64,000 nt of DNA, taken from positions 1 through 64,000 of the forward strand of contig NZ_PYIX02000014.1 of the NCBI RefSeq assembly GCF_003024515.2, in the 5' to 3' direction. The stretch comes from Acinetobacter sichuanensis. Its GTDB lineage: Bacteria > Pseudomonadota > Gammaproteobacteria > Pseudomonadales > Moraxellaceae. Below, one piece after another: positions 18,101 to 26,125 of the stretch. The notes under the pieces are model-generated. The model saw only the letters and a program-made list of their open reading frames with translations, was not told the DNA's origin and ran no database searches. How positions within the stretch are numbered: position 1 is the stretch's first letter; every line of letters starts with the position of its first letter. Made by a program: the position numbers and the translations under genes.

Positions 18101-18326
18101 GGCTGAATGCATCACCACTAATTAAACTCTTAATCCCCTTATATTCGATGATCGTAATCATTGCACCAGTTTTTGTGACAAACGTATGTTCGTCCGATAC
18201 TGTTTCTAAATCGCAATAATCCTCTACGTCAGCTTTCATGCTTTGTAGGAATAACATCAATATAATTTCAATCTTGGAGTAACCAGTCTTATTATAACCA
18301 GACTTCTCAGCTTTCTTCTTACTCAT
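15144..18326 (-). CDS. dotO: DotO/IcmB (TraU)-like conjugation ATPase
   Basis: A 1060-aa VirB4-class ATPase, close to the usual size of DotO/IcmB and IncI TraU. The Walker A motif GKPGTGKS lies at residues 521-528, and Walker B at SYDELH (D840, E841). The N-terminal half lacks membrane segments and corresponds to the VirB4-type platform domain. With DotB it would power assembly of the secretion channel at the cytoplasmic face of the inner membrane. It lies between an unknown 399-aa gene and the coupling protein. The family call is clear; the Dot-type assignment is supported by the neighbouring DotG/H/I genes. Confidence 0.9.
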   Translation of the reverse strand: MSKKKAEKSGYNKTGYSKIEIILMLFLQSMKADVEDYCDLETVSDEHTFVTKTGAMITIIEYKGIKSLISGDAFSRQIGLMTSNMRNYFKDRGHTIHLAFKVDHETPYAIHDLNAMQKATTARCAMNLDIIIDEMTETISGGVFNESCYIALISEPTLLSPIDKAQDSKNRKKLLSQITMPSTVNAQDMLKSSDSLYVHHESFVSQFLNSLSTEEFPAIYEVLNVIEAGLTIKKQIASHSTSDDFTLSVPMLNTRLPMRWKEIPSEHDASHVLYQPISEQLMTNAILPGTSQGSFYPVGSVITDGVVYAPLMVDIYPAKTNTFETLFRLLHQAKTHDTNGNIRSIPYAVSYCITGDGMAGTMMKRTLSSVIHFMTAQNKAIRNAGNILMATKNDLDQVDTVAGLQMTMMTWAPNTEDGVNILVGRRQKLWKSFEAWGGAKVMEQAGDPILTWASHIPGLMVRNHAPISPAPLFDVFYMLPLTRINSPFHKGHQLNKTLDGKLIILDSFSNEVTVWTTINIGKPGTGKSVTMNKGMLEDIMMPGNERIPLTYIVDVGESSRGLVETVQDSLPEELRHYAIYKRIKNSKEEAINPLEFSMGLRYPLNYEMRQMTAFLSSLVTPPELKGQPAKNTSDVIGAVLRRTFYFADDTNADHKARKYMRFADPELDRIMEKHGLIEPHSEQGKDISYYALRDLFHSMNEIRGRTLAHRYAMPTIGDMIETLSDSSILDVWSDVHIDNERALDFLAHQIMAAQNTYPAFFYHTNFDIGNARVASIDLNEVATSSDPKTTSLFFQIVRMFIKRKFAVSRDDIPKFPQAYREYATQLINELLEDRKIMSYDELHVAKGDPILLEELAEDARTLRKWGARLNLASHKVEDFKDLVGFATAYVIVDPGTRESREAIRDSIGLTQLEMDALGSGNVGFSDQGLTYFSKIKLEKMECSGLYTVSLGPILLWSLSTHPDERALRNYTYDLIGERGKALKVLAQFYPKGAKNQIKTRRTMIEKNAKNKGTDFDENKATASVISTMAQEMVVEYQRYELEQNMKKKLLNQRKSEAVSS

Positions 18327-18387
18327 TTAAACACCTTTATTAATTCACCTTTCTACGTCTATCTTTGATTAGACATGTCTTTAAGCA

Positions 18388-19587
18388 TTAAGCACTAAAA
18401 AACGGTAATTCTCTTAAAACGTTAATCGCACTGTCGAAATCCTTTTTTTGAATTGCGACCTCAAGACTTTTAACAGAGGGTTTTAAGCTTGTATCTAAAA
18501 CCAACCTTAATAAAAGCTCATAGAAGGTACTGTTAAAAGGGATATTATCATTTTTTGAATTAGTAAATACATCAGTTTTAACGGTTTCGTCCTCTTTTAA
18601 TTCGACATACTTCTTAAAACTATTTAGGTCAAACACTAAACCCTTATTAAGCAGTTGCCAAAACGCCGTTTCTAAAACCTCTTGGCTTTCCCCTAAAGTA
18701 CCCACCTTGAAGTTTAAGGAACCTGTATTTTTAAGTTGGAAGTGAACCTTATCAAGCTCTATGTAGATCTCTTTGTTCTGGTATAAGCCCTGTTCGTGGA
18801 AAACTTTAGACACCGATAGCTTTAAGTTTTGGTATATACAAAAAGATTGCAGCGAACTCATTTTTAAGTTGCCCGTATCTATCTGGTTTGTCGCATCTTC
18901 TACGGACGTTGGTAGGTGTATCATCGGAAAGTAGCGTGTCAGTTCTTCAGACAGTTTCTTTTGTTCCAAAACGCTTATAATTGATAATGGATTGTCAAAT
19001 CCAAAGTTGGTGCTCAGTAATTTCTTATGCTTCACACTCACACTTTGCTTAACCTGTATTTCAACGTCTAAGCCACTCAGCGCCGTTATTTTGTTTAGGT
19101 GTACCAAAGTGTCATCCAACAGCAAACAATCGCTGTTAACGGGGATATTCATCAACAGTAGCGCTTTAATCAGTGGATCTTGAAAATGCCCCGTTGTGTC
19201 TTCACCAGTTGTTGTCTGATTCCCTATCGCTATATGTACAACATGGAGTAGCAATAGCGTGTTAGATGTATGGCCAGTGTCCCGTGTCGTTGGTATATAC
19301 AAATCGTTCAGGAAGTTGAAAGCCTCAGTACCTATAACGCATAAGCGAAATATCGATAGCTGATCGTGCGTTTCCTTTGGTAGTGCATCTATCCCAAGTT
19401 CCCAATATTTGTAGATGTATGGACCAATAAATGAGTATTCATCATTCAATATGTCCGTCTCAAATACGCTATCCAATACCGCTATATCATTCACTATGTC
19501 AGGCTTAAATGGCTGTAACACTATGCCCGATATAACCTCTTCTAAGCTCATATCTATGTATTCGGTATCTGCTAAGCATTCTGTCAT
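18388..19587 (-). CDS. Unknown protein between DotN-like and DotO genes
   Basis: The open frame extends to 19626 and would overlap the upstream gene; ATG 19587 (MTECLADTEYIDM) gives a 10-base gap and is preferred, about 399 aa. It is a leucine- and aspartate-rich soluble protein with no signal peptide, membrane segment or nucleotide-binding motif. In Legionella icmJ is followed directly by icmB, so this gene is extra. Its fixed place inside the transfer operon suggests a role in the channel or coupling complex, perhaps as a cytoplasmic adaptor, but nothing in the sequence proves this. Confidence 0.6.
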   Translation of the reverse strand: MTECLADTEYIDMSLEEVISGIVLQPFKPDIVNDIAVLDSVFETDILNDEYSFIGPYIYKYWELGIDALPKETHDQLSIFRLCVIGTEAFNFLNDLYIPTTRDTGHTSNTLLLLHVVHIAIGNQTTTGEDTTGHFQDPLIKALLLMNIPVNSDCLLLDDTLVHLNKITALSGLDVEIQVKQSVSVKHKKLLSTNFGFDNPLSIISVLEQKKLSEELTRYFPMIHLPTSVEDATNQIDTGNLKMSSLQSFCIYQNLKLSVSKVFHEQGLYQNKEIYIELDKVHFQLKNTGSLNFKVGTLGESQEVLETAFWQLLNKGLVFDLNSFKKYVELKEDETVKTDVFTNSKNDNIPFNSTFYELLLRLVLDTSLKPSVKSLEVAIQKKDFDSAINVLRELPFFSA

Positions 19588-19597
19588 TTTTGTGAGC

Positions 19598-20485
19598 TCA
19601 CTTATCACCCAAACCCTTAAATACATCTAGTGTTTGGTAGTACTCATACTGCTCGTCAGTAAAGATATTCGGGGAAAATACTATGTAGTGGTTTGGCAGA
19701 TTAAAGCTCTCGTATGCTTCGTCTGATACCTTTTCCAAAGCTTTTGCGAGTTGATACAAAGAAAAGTTTTTGTTCTCTTTGATGGCATTCAAATACCACT
19801 CTTTGTACTTGCGGAGCTGGTCTACGTAATCAACGTTCGCTACCAACATATCTTCTTGCTTGGCTTCTTCATATTCAGCCATTGTGTTGAACTTAATGTC
19901 CGTGAAGTACAGTTGGGTATCAATGCTTTGGGCTCGTGTCTTAATCGCATTAAACGCCTGTATATCCTCAAACATATTACGTGCGTATTCTGCTTCAGAC
20001 ATCTTTGTAGGATTAGGGCGTTGATGGCGCTTTAACGGCTCTACAAGCAAGCTTTGGCGATGTCGCCGTGCGAACTTAGCAAGCTCAGGATCTTGGTTGT
20101 CAGACTTATGCGATAACACCAGTAATGAACGTTGATATTGATTAAAGATCTCTTGAGGTATGTTCGTACTCAATACGCATATTTCAGCTTTCTTTTCCAG
20201 TGATAGTGCAAAGATGTGGTTTTGTGCATGGCATAGCGTACAGACCGCTACAATGTTCTCAGCCGTATGGTTGCTATGATCGCCGTCTAAGTGATGTGGC
20301 TCTAAAAAGTATTCGTCATAGAAATCACAAAAATAGCATTTAGCTGGTTGTGAAGACATTATTTGCTTTATTGTCTCATTGGTTTTAAAACCATCATGGA
20401 TAGTTTTATCTTGACGTATCTCTTGCTTGTCGTTTACGCCGTTAATAGGTCTTAAAATACCAAACTTACGGTTTATATGTTTCAC
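19598..20485 (-). CDS. HNH-type zinc protein, DotN/IcmJ-like
   Basis: A 295-aa protein with an HNH-like zinc centre near its N-terminus: C50-x2-C53, HHLDGDH at 64-70, then C82-x2-C85-H86 and H90. Legionella DotN (IcmJ) is an HNH/zinc-finger-like protein that binds the coupling protein DotL, and it lies between icmD and icmB. This gene has the same position between DotP/IcmD and DotO/IcmB. So I infer a DotN counterpart, although a true HNH nuclease cannot be excluded. The C-terminal 200 residues are charged and helical. It starts a new transcript: a terminator and a GTATATAC palindrome lie just upstream. Confidence 0.65.
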   Translation of the reverse strand: MKHINRKFGILRPINGVNDKQEIRQDKTIHDGFKTNETIKQIMSSQPAKCYFCDFYDEYFLEPHHLDGDHSNHTAENIVAVCTLCHAQNHIFALSLEKKAEICVLSTNIPQEIFNQYQRSLLVLSHKSDNQDPELAKFARRHRQSLLVEPLKRHQRPNPTKMSEAEYARNMFEDIQAFNAIKTRAQSIDTQLYFTDIKFNTMAEYEEAKQEDMLVANVDYVDQLRKYKEWYLNAIKENKNFSLYQLAKALEKVSDEAYESFNLPNHYIVFSPNIFTDEQYEYYQTLDVFKGLGDK

Positions 20486-20527
20486 TTAAACCCCTTAATA
20501 CTATTAAGTAAGGTCTAATTAAAACAT

Positions 20528-20535
20528 GTATATAC
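20528..20535. promoter_or_regulatory. GTATATAC palindrome upstream of dotN-like gene
   Basis: Perfect 8-bp palindrome 43 bases upstream of the ATG at 20485, in the gap after the terminator of the preceding operon. Confidence 0.45.
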
Positions 20536-20547
20536 TATTTTTAAAAT

Positions 20548-20577
20548 AAAAAAAGCGCAGCCTAAGCCACGCTTTTA
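20548..20577 (-). terminator. Terminator after dotP-like gene
   Basis: On the minus strand AAAAGCG pairs with CGCTTTT across a 12-base loop and is followed by seven T residues. It lies about 20 bases after the DotP stop and closes the operon that begins with the recombinase or dotJ. Confidence 0.65.
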
Positions 20578-20595
20578 AACTTATTTATTATTGTA

Positions 20596-21009
20596 TTACG
20601 CTTTACCAGTAATAGTGTTCGCAGCAGAGAACATGATGAAGCCTACGATTGATAACGCACCACCCACACCAATACAGATCCAAGCAGTTTTCTTTTTCTT
20701 TTGTTGATCTTCTTCTGATGTATACATCATATACAAACCAGTACCAACTAAGCCTAAACCAAGCACCATGAACACTACGATTAAGAATTTATAAACGTTT
20801 TGACCTAATGTTTCACCACGGCCTAAGATTTCATTCGCATCAGAACCAGCAGCGTGTTTTCCGTAAGCTGTACCACCTGGGTTCCATGTGCCAGTGTTTG
20901 CATATGCAACTTGACCCATTAATGCAGAAACAAAAGCTAAAAACATTACTTTTGCGCGGAATGCAGTCGCTTTTACAGTGCGAACTGAGTGTTTTACTAA
21001 TGATACCAT
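20596..21009 (-). CDS. dotP: DotP/IcmD-like inner-membrane protein
   Basis: About 137 aa. The frame extends to 21066, but AAGGA lies 8 bases before ATG 21009 (MVSLVKHSVR), which is the best start; ATG 21015 is the alternative. It has a signal-like hydrophobic segment ending AYA, then a short polar stretch, and two membrane helices (FLIVVFMVLGLGLVGTGLYMM and ICIGVGGALSIVGFIMF) around a very basic KKKKK loop. This matches small IcmD/TraR-type proteins and the gene is in the same order as in Legionella. It would be part of the inner-membrane complex. Confidence 0.7.
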   Translation of the reverse strand: MVSLVKHSVRTVKATAFRAKVMFLAFVSALMGQVAYANTGTWNPGGTAYGKHAAGSDANEILGRGETLGQNVYKFLIVVFMVLGLGLVGTGLYMMYTSEEDQQKKKKTAWICIGVGGALSIVGFIMFSAANTITGKA

Positions 21010-21176
21010 TGTCATTTTCCTTTTATTTAATATACGGGAGCTAATCTCCGCACTGTAATTAAACATTCTTAAAACCCTATTGCTTTAAGTTGCTTAATTT
21101 TAAACTTCTCGTTAAATATCTTCAATATCTTATACAAGGTTTTTAAGAAACTCTCACCATATTTTAAGAAGATTGT

Positions 21177-21752
21177 TTAAAATATTGTAAAAAAGGTTCC
21201 TCCTATTTGTGTTCCAAAGGTATTAACAAAGACATCGTGTACGTCCTGAACGTATACGCATAATACACCTGTTATAATTAAAACCCATGCTTTGCGGTAT
21301 GTCGCATTGCCTTGAGCATCAATTTTCTCTACAAAACCATATAAGCCACGAGCTACCGCTATAATCCCTACCAGTTGCGTAAAACCTACAACCGCCGTAA
21401 CGATATATGCACCTAAATCATTAGCACCAGCATTAGGCAAGTAACTTTGTACCGTTACAAGTTCTATGCCATTACCACCAAACAATGAAGAACCTAGTGC
21501 ACCAATGATATATCCGTCATATCCAAGTGATGCAAAAGCACCACCGATAAGAATCTTCAACAATGCCCCACCAGTGGTAGGCTCTTTCATTCCATGACCA
21601 AAGAACTTTTGTTGAGGTGATGATGCTTGCACTAAGTCAAAAAGCGCCGTGCCAGTAATCACCAACCCCGTTACAACAAAGCAAATGCGTATAAAGCTTA
21701 GTAGTGGACCGTATATGTTTAATATCGCTTTAACTATATCTAATGCATCCAC
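21177..21752 (-). CDS. dotE: DotE/IcmC-like inner-membrane protein
   Basis: A 191-aa protein with four predicted membrane helices (about residues 19-40, 63-83, 111-134 and 152-168), close in size to Legionella DotE/IcmC and IncI TraQ. A glycine-rich helix (GGALLKILIGGAFASLGY) is typical of these proteins. DotE and DotP are related small membrane proteins of unknown exact role in the Dot channel. The gene lies 10 bases after dotF and about 170 bases before dotP, in conserved order. Confidence 0.7.
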   Translation of the reverse strand: MDALDIVKAILNIYGPLLSFIRICFVVTGLVITGTALFDLVQASSPQQKFFGHGMKEPTTGGALLKILIGGAFASLGYDGYIIGALGSSLFGGNGIELVTVQSYLPNAGANDLGAYIVTAVVGFTQLVGIIAVARGLYGFVEKIDAQGNATYRKAWVLIITGVLCVYVQDVHDVFVNTFGTQIGGTFFTIF

Positions 21753-21762
21753 GCTATTTTCC

Positions 21763-22644
21763 TTATTTCACCCAAATGGCTTGTTCGTTTTCGTCAACAG
21801 CATAGACCGTGCGATTGTCTGGCATCTTCTGACCTACATAGACTGTATATGTATGGTTTTGAGAATCTGTCATCCAAGCGCGATCGCCTACAACCGCAAA
21901 AGCATCCAAGCGTTTTGCACCTTTTGGAATTGATAAGGTTTTAGATCCCGATGTACTTAAAGCCTTTTGCTTAGTCTGGTCTTTAGCTATTTTGATTAAA
22001 CTAGTCTTTAATTCCTTAATTGCCTGTTCTTGCAATTCAACAAGGTTTTTAAGATCGTCATTTTCAGCTTTCAGTTGTTCATTTTTGATTATGGTTTCTG
22101 ATTGAGCAACTGCAGTTTGTTCGCCGTTTTGTACTTGCCCATGCGCTTGCTCTTTTTCTTTCAAACGTTGTAATAAAATAAGTGCATTCGTACCCTGACT
22201 TTGATAGAAGTTAACTGCCTCTATTCCTAGATCAGAATCAATCGGATACGACATGGATTTGTACATAATCATGTATTGACCAGTGGTAGGATCTTTAAAC
22301 ACAATATTTTCATCAACAATGAACGCCGTATCATCAGCAATACTATTGTCCTTTAAAGGTTGTTGATTTTGGTTGTATGTTGCTTGTGTTTGTTGAATGC
22401 CTTGACCAACAGTATCAATGGATTCTGGTGTTTGTTCTGGAGCAACTGCCGTGCTGACGTCTTTTGGTTTACTCATTTGTATCCAAAAGAAAGTACCAAT
22501 CATAATTAAGGCAATAACACCAATAACAATAAGAAGTTTTGGAGGAATACCACCCTTCGCACTACCTTCGCCTTTTTGGGGTTTGCCTTCAGCATCTTTT
22601 AGATTTTTCTTTGCCTGTTCAGCAGTCATTTGATTATCAGACAT
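21763..22644 (-). CDS. dotF: DotF/IcmG (TraP)-like channel protein
   Basis: A 293-aa bitopic inner-membrane protein: a basic cytoplasmic N-terminus of about 35 residues, one membrane helix (36-56), a linker, a coiled coil around 185-225 (NEQLKAENDDLKNLVELQEQ) and a small C-terminal beta domain in the periplasm. This architecture fits Legionella DotF and IncI TraP, which attach to the DotG/DotH core. Sequence conservation in this family is low, so the call relies on architecture and on position between DotG and DotE. The gap to dotG is only 5 bases. Confidence 0.7.
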   Translation of the reverse strand: MSDNQMTAEQAKKNLKDAEGKPQKGEGSAKGGIPPKLLIVIGVIALIMIGTFFWIQMSKPKDVSTAVAPEQTPESIDTVGQGIQQTQATYNQNQQPLKDNSIADDTAFIVDENIVFKDPTTGQYMIMYKSMSYPIDSDLGIEAVNFYQSQGTNALILLQRLKEKEQAHGQVQNGEQTAVAQSETIIKNEQLKAENDDLKNLVELQEQAIKELKTSLIKIAKDQTKQKALSTSGSKTLSIPKGAKRLDAFAVVGDRAWMTDSQNHTYTVYVGQKMPDNRTVYAVDENEQAIWVK

Positions 22645-22649
22645 TTCGC

Positions 22650-24161
22650 TTACCCCTTATTTTTCGGTGTTGTTACGTCAGCATCAAAAAAGACTTCAAA
22701 TACTTTTCCGCTGTTAACGATATACGTAGTTGGTCGAACTGTTGATGTACGTGCCATGTTCGCCATTTCCGTACCAACGTTACCAATGATGTTCCCGGCA
22801 ATTTCTTTATCGTTTGGCTCTTCCTTCGTGCTTACAACATTGCCAGTATTTGTGATTTGGGTTGTACCAATGTTTTGATAGGCTTGTCCGTAACCCTCAA
22901 AGATTCCAGCAGTAACCATACCGCCAAGCTTTTGCAAAGTGTGTTTTTGGACTTTATCAGCCATGCCCGATTGTTTTGTTCCAAGAGTTAAAGCTCGTAC
23001 TTGGATTGCATACTCTTCGCCCTTAAACAACATACGGGTAAAGTTAAATTCAATATCCGCAGTATTCAGACCAACAGTACCAATAAGTTTTGCGCCGTTA
23101 AATTTACCGCCAATAACAGTAGCAAATAGGTTTTTACCTTTATCAGTATTCACACCTGTATCTAAACGCGCTTTCATTGTTGTACCAGCTTTAATGATTG
23201 CTAGTCCTTTAGTAGATTCGCTAGTCGTATTCGCAACGTTCAAGCTTCCAAGGTTTTGTTGCCCTTCCGATGCTTTAGTGTTGTGTGAATATTTATATGT
23301 TGAATATCCGTTGACCTTGTTCTTTGTATTAGAAAACGCAGCAAGTTGATCAACAAAAGCAGTTTGACTTAATTCACGCGTTGCAGCATTACGTTCTGCA
23401 TAAGCAGCTGCTTGTTGGCTATATACACTAGCAACATCATTAGCAGCAGATGAAGCATGTTCATATTGTTGCGCGTAGTTAGTTTGATAAATCGGTGCGT
23501 TTTGATTAGCACCGTTTTGTGTTTGTGGTTGTTGTGGTAGACCACCGCTAGTTGGTTGAGGTAATGCACCACCTTGATTTGCCATATTAGCTCTGGCCAT
23601 CTGGTCAAGTTCAAGCGTAATATTTGGTGTACCACCTGTTGCAGAACCGTTTACAGGTTGCCCATTTGGACCTGTAATAAAATTCTGATCGTTCAGATCG
23701 CCGTTTGGATCTTGTGTTGCAACTGTTTTAAATTCGGGCAAATAGCTTTCACCATTTTTGCCAGCTCGAGCAGCTTCTTCAGCTTGTTTTTGACGTTCAT
23801 ATTCTACATATTCAGGAGGGATAACATTTGTACCCTGTCCTTGGATTTCTGGTGTAGCAATAGCAACCTGATTATCTAAAGCTAGTTGGTCACTTTTCCC
23901 CATTGGGTTAAACATAAAAAAGCCTAATCCACCAACTACTACCAAACCAATAATTGCAACAACGCGAAAGCGCGTATCTGCAAAAACACGTTTTTTGTTA
24001 GCAGTTTTAATACTTGTATTTTTCAGTTTTTTAGGTTGGTCTTCTTCTGAATGAACTTGGTTTGCAGAAATAATAGTTTCATCGGTAGTACCTACTTCAG
24101 TGCTACGACTAGAATTCTCTTCAATGTCATTCGGGTTATTTTGTTGGTTCGTTGAATCCAT
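22650..24161 (-). CDS. dotG: DotG/IcmE (TraO)-like VirB10-type channel protein
   Basis: 503 aa. It has an acidic cytoplasmic N-terminus, one membrane helix at 65-85, a long Q/N/A-rich periplasmic linker (about 90-290), and a C-terminal VirB10/TrbI-like domain. In that domain, AGTTMKARLDTGVNTDKG and the following GAKLIG segment match the family core. DotG spans both membranes and lines the transfer channel. It is much shorter than Legionella DotG, which carries many repeats in its linker, and is closer to plasmid TraO. It is co-transcribed with DotH upstream (about 20-base gap) and DotF downstream. Confidence 0.88.
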   Translation of the reverse strand: MDSTNQQNNPNDIEENSSRSTEVGTTDETIISANQVHSEEDQPKKLKNTSIKTANKKRVFADTRFRVVAIIGLVVVGGLGFFMFNPMGKSDQLALDNQVAIATPEIQGQGTNVIPPEYVEYERQKQAEEAARAGKNGESYLPEFKTVATQDPNGDLNDQNFITGPNGQPVNGSATGGTPNITLELDQMARANMANQGGALPQPTSGGLPQQPQTQNGANQNAPIYQTNYAQQYEHASSAANDVASVYSQQAAAYAERNAATRELSQTAFVDQLAAFSNTKNKVNGYSTYKYSHNTKASEGQQNLGSLNVANTTSESTKGLAIIKAGTTMKARLDTGVNTDKGKNLFATVIGGKFNGAKLIGTVGLNTADIEFNFTRMLFKGEEYAIQVRALTLGTKQSGMADKVQKHTLQKLGGMVTAGIFEGYGQAYQNIGTTQITNTGNVVSTKEEPNDKEIAGNIIGNVGTEMANMARTSTVRPTTYIVNSGKVFEVFFDADVTTPKNKG

Positions 24162-24182
24162 TTTTAATTCTCACTTAATGAC

Positions 24183-25130
24183 TTAAAATGCGTCTTCGAG
24201 GTAAACAGTTTTAGGTGTACCGCCAGTCGTTGAAAATGTGATGTACTTCAGATCTTCAGAATCTTCATAACGGAAGATCTTCATACCGTTGTTAGCGCGG
24301 AAAGAACTCAAAAAGGCTGGTTGAATAACACCAAAGTTACTACGCACATATATATAGCCACCAAACTTCCAAGCACGGACATTAGGACTATCGGTTCGCA
24401 TTTCAACAGCACCCTCAGGCGCTAAGCCATCCATAAATTGCAAACTCACACCATCTGGAATAATCGATGTTTGATTGCCTGTTGAATACATAGCTTTGGC
24501 TGTTGGGCTTCGACCAGGTATACGTGCGTCTACACGAACATCTAAATCACGTTGGCCAGTAGCTAACATCAAAATTACTGGAGCACCCAATCCCTTTAAT
24601 GTGACCGTTACGTTTCCGAAAGCAGCTGGATCTAATGGTTCGATTGAAAGGATGTTAGTTTCAGGGATTTCGTCTGGCTCTTTTTCGTTTTGCTCACCTA
24701 AGCCATCTGAGAAACGTCCACGGTCCAAAGAAATCTTTTCAATGTTCCATGGATTTCCTGAAGAATCGGTAAAGACAATAGTAGATAGCATGCCAGCGCT
24801 TAAACGAATTACTGGCGGTTCCTCACCAGGGTTTAATGAAATACCCAAACTACGGGTTTTCGCTTGTGGCGTATTTACATAAGGACTAGAAAGGCTTCGT
24901 TTTTGTTGCAACAAAAGTCCTTTAACTATTTTTGTTTGCTCAGGTGTGAACTGCAAACCAACAAGATTGTGAACCTGTCTGTCAATTTCCGATGCTGTAT
25001 CAACTACCTCAGGTGCAACCAAAGGAGATTGAGCATCCGCAAAAGTATTCGGAGGCATATCAGCAGCATTAACTATTGTAGTTAATGCAGTAGAAGCAAA
25101 AAGAGCCAAAGATAATTTTTTCAATTTCAT
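24183..25130 (-). CDS. dotH: DotH/IcmK (TraN)-like outer-membrane core protein
   Basis: The open frame starts at 25139, but ATG 25130 has GGA at 8-base spacing and begins a clean signal peptide (MKLKKLSLALFASTALTTIV, cleavage after NAA or nearby), giving 315 aa. The mature protein has the two beta domains typical of DotH/TraN (about residues 75-180 and 200-315), including the family-like PPVIRLSAGMLSTIVFTDSSG segment. DotH joins DotC and DotD in the outer-membrane disc. The gene sits between dotI and dotG with short gaps, as in Legionella and IncI plasmids. Confidence 0.88.
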   Translation of the reverse strand: MKLKKLSLALFASTALTTIVNAADMPPNTFADAQSPLVAPEVVDTASEIDRQVHNLVGLQFTPEQTKIVKGLLLQQKRSLSSPYVNTPQAKTRSLGISLNPGEEPPVIRLSAGMLSTIVFTDSSGNPWNIEKISLDRGRFSDGLGEQNEKEPDEIPETNILSIEPLDPAAFGNVTVTLKGLGAPVILMLATGQRDLDVRVDARIPGRSPTAKAMYSTGNQTSIIPDGVSLQFMDGLAPEGAVEMRTDSPNVRAWKFGGYIYVRSNFGVIQPAFLSSFRANNGMKIFRYEDSEDLKYITFSTTGGTPKTVYLEDAF

Positions 25131-25143
25131 AAGTATCATCCAA

Positions 25144-25827
25144 TTAACGCGCTGGAGTTAACGTAATTGTCTTAACAGCAATACCGTTGTAGTTCAGATA
25201 AGAACGTGGATGCTCAACAATAGTAACTGTCGCAATGAAGCGGTGAGTCTCTTTAGGTTGTTTGTCACCTAAGAAGAATTGAGTAGTGATAGGAACACGA
25301 ACAGTCCAACTAGGTTCTGCAGCATGTAAATCACGGTTTTCGATTTGTGGAACATCAGTAGCAGTAGTTCGCATCGTTAGGTTGTTTTGTACGATTGTGC
25401 CAACTGTTTGTGATTGAGCGATTTGCTTCATCAATGAATCTTTACCGCCCTCAGTGAAATACATTGAACCAGCATTGTTAATAACGTCACGCCAGTTCAA
25501 GAAATCAAAGTTGTAGACAGAAAGAATTGCACTCTTACCGAATTCAGAAATAACAACGTCAGTAACGCGAGGGTTTTTTGATGCTTCGATTGGACAGATA
25601 ACCGAGTTATCTACTGTTTGAACAGCTTTGACTTTTGGGTATGCATTAAAGGCAGCAAAAATAATCATCGCAAGAACAGCACTCACGATAAAAGCGAAAA
25701 ACACGAAAACAAGCCATCGTCTTAACTTTGCAATCTCCTTATCTTTTTCATCCACCTGTTTTCTGAGCCAAAGACTAGGATCACAAGAACCTATTTCAGC
25801 GTTTTCATTAGATTTGTCTTTAGACAC
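25144..25827 (-). CDS. dotI: DotI/IcmL (TraM)-like inner-membrane protein
   Basis: The frame opens at 25938 inside the upstream gene, but the real start is GTG 25827 (MSKDKSNENAE), placed 8 bases after AGGAG and just past the dotJ stop, giving 227 aa; Legionella DotI is of similar size. It has one membrane helix at about residues 36-60 and a periplasmic domain of about 165 residues of the NTF2-like fold typical for DotI/TraM. DotI and DotJ form an inner-membrane ring-like complex of the Dot system. The GTG start and tight spacing imply coupling to dotJ. Confidence 0.85.
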   Translation of the reverse strand: MSKDKSNENAEIGSCDPSLWLRKQVDEKDKEIAKLRRWLVFVFFAFIVSAVLAMIIFAAFNAYPKVKAVQTVDNSVICPIEASKNPRVTDVVISEFGKSAILSVYNFDFLNWRDVINNAGSMYFTEGGKDSLMKQIAQSQTVGTIVQNNLTMRTTATDVPQIENRDLHAAEPSWTVRVPITTQFFLGDKQPKETHRFIATVTIVEHPRSYLNYNGIAVKTITLTPAR

Positions 25828-25837
25828 AACAGCACTC

Positions 25838-26125
25838 CTATTTCGCTGGCTGATATATAACAGATGGAATTGGACGATCTGATTTAGAGCTAAGCACACA
25901 CTTAACTGGTGTGCCGTCATCAAAAACCAAAGATTCAAAATCTGTTGTGGTGAGTTTAAAAGCTACAAAACTAAGCGTTGTTAAAACGGTTAAAATGCAC
26001 AATGAGGCAAACGTACTAACCAACACTCTTAAAAGCCTTGCGTATTTTCTTTTACCTATTATTGATACTTCAGCGTAAGGAGAACCCCATGTTGAAGTAG
26101 TCAAATTAGTTTTAGAGTTATCCAT
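25838..26125 (-). CDS. dotJ: DotJ/IcmM-like short partner of DotI
   Basis: A 95-aa protein with one membrane helix (about 32-56), a short basic stretch before it and a short periplasmic tail. In Legionella DotJ/IcmM is a truncated relative of DotI encoded immediately upstream of dotI; size, topology and position all match here. Similarity to DotI is mainly in the arrangement, so the call is contextual. The recombinase gene upstream ends at the base before this ATG, so dotJ translation probably depends on ribosomes finishing the recombinase. Confidence 0.65.
   Translation of the reverse strand: MDNSKTNLTTSTWGSPYAEVSIIGKRKYARLLRVLVSTFASLCILTVLTTLSFVAFKLTTTDFESLVFDDGTPVKCVLSSKSDRPIPSVIYQPAK

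Noticed and set aside
22418..24882. Several plus-strand frames of 70-136 aa opposite dotF, dotG and dotH
   Set aside because: They are antisense to clearly recognised genes and have no family resemblance or ribosome sites.
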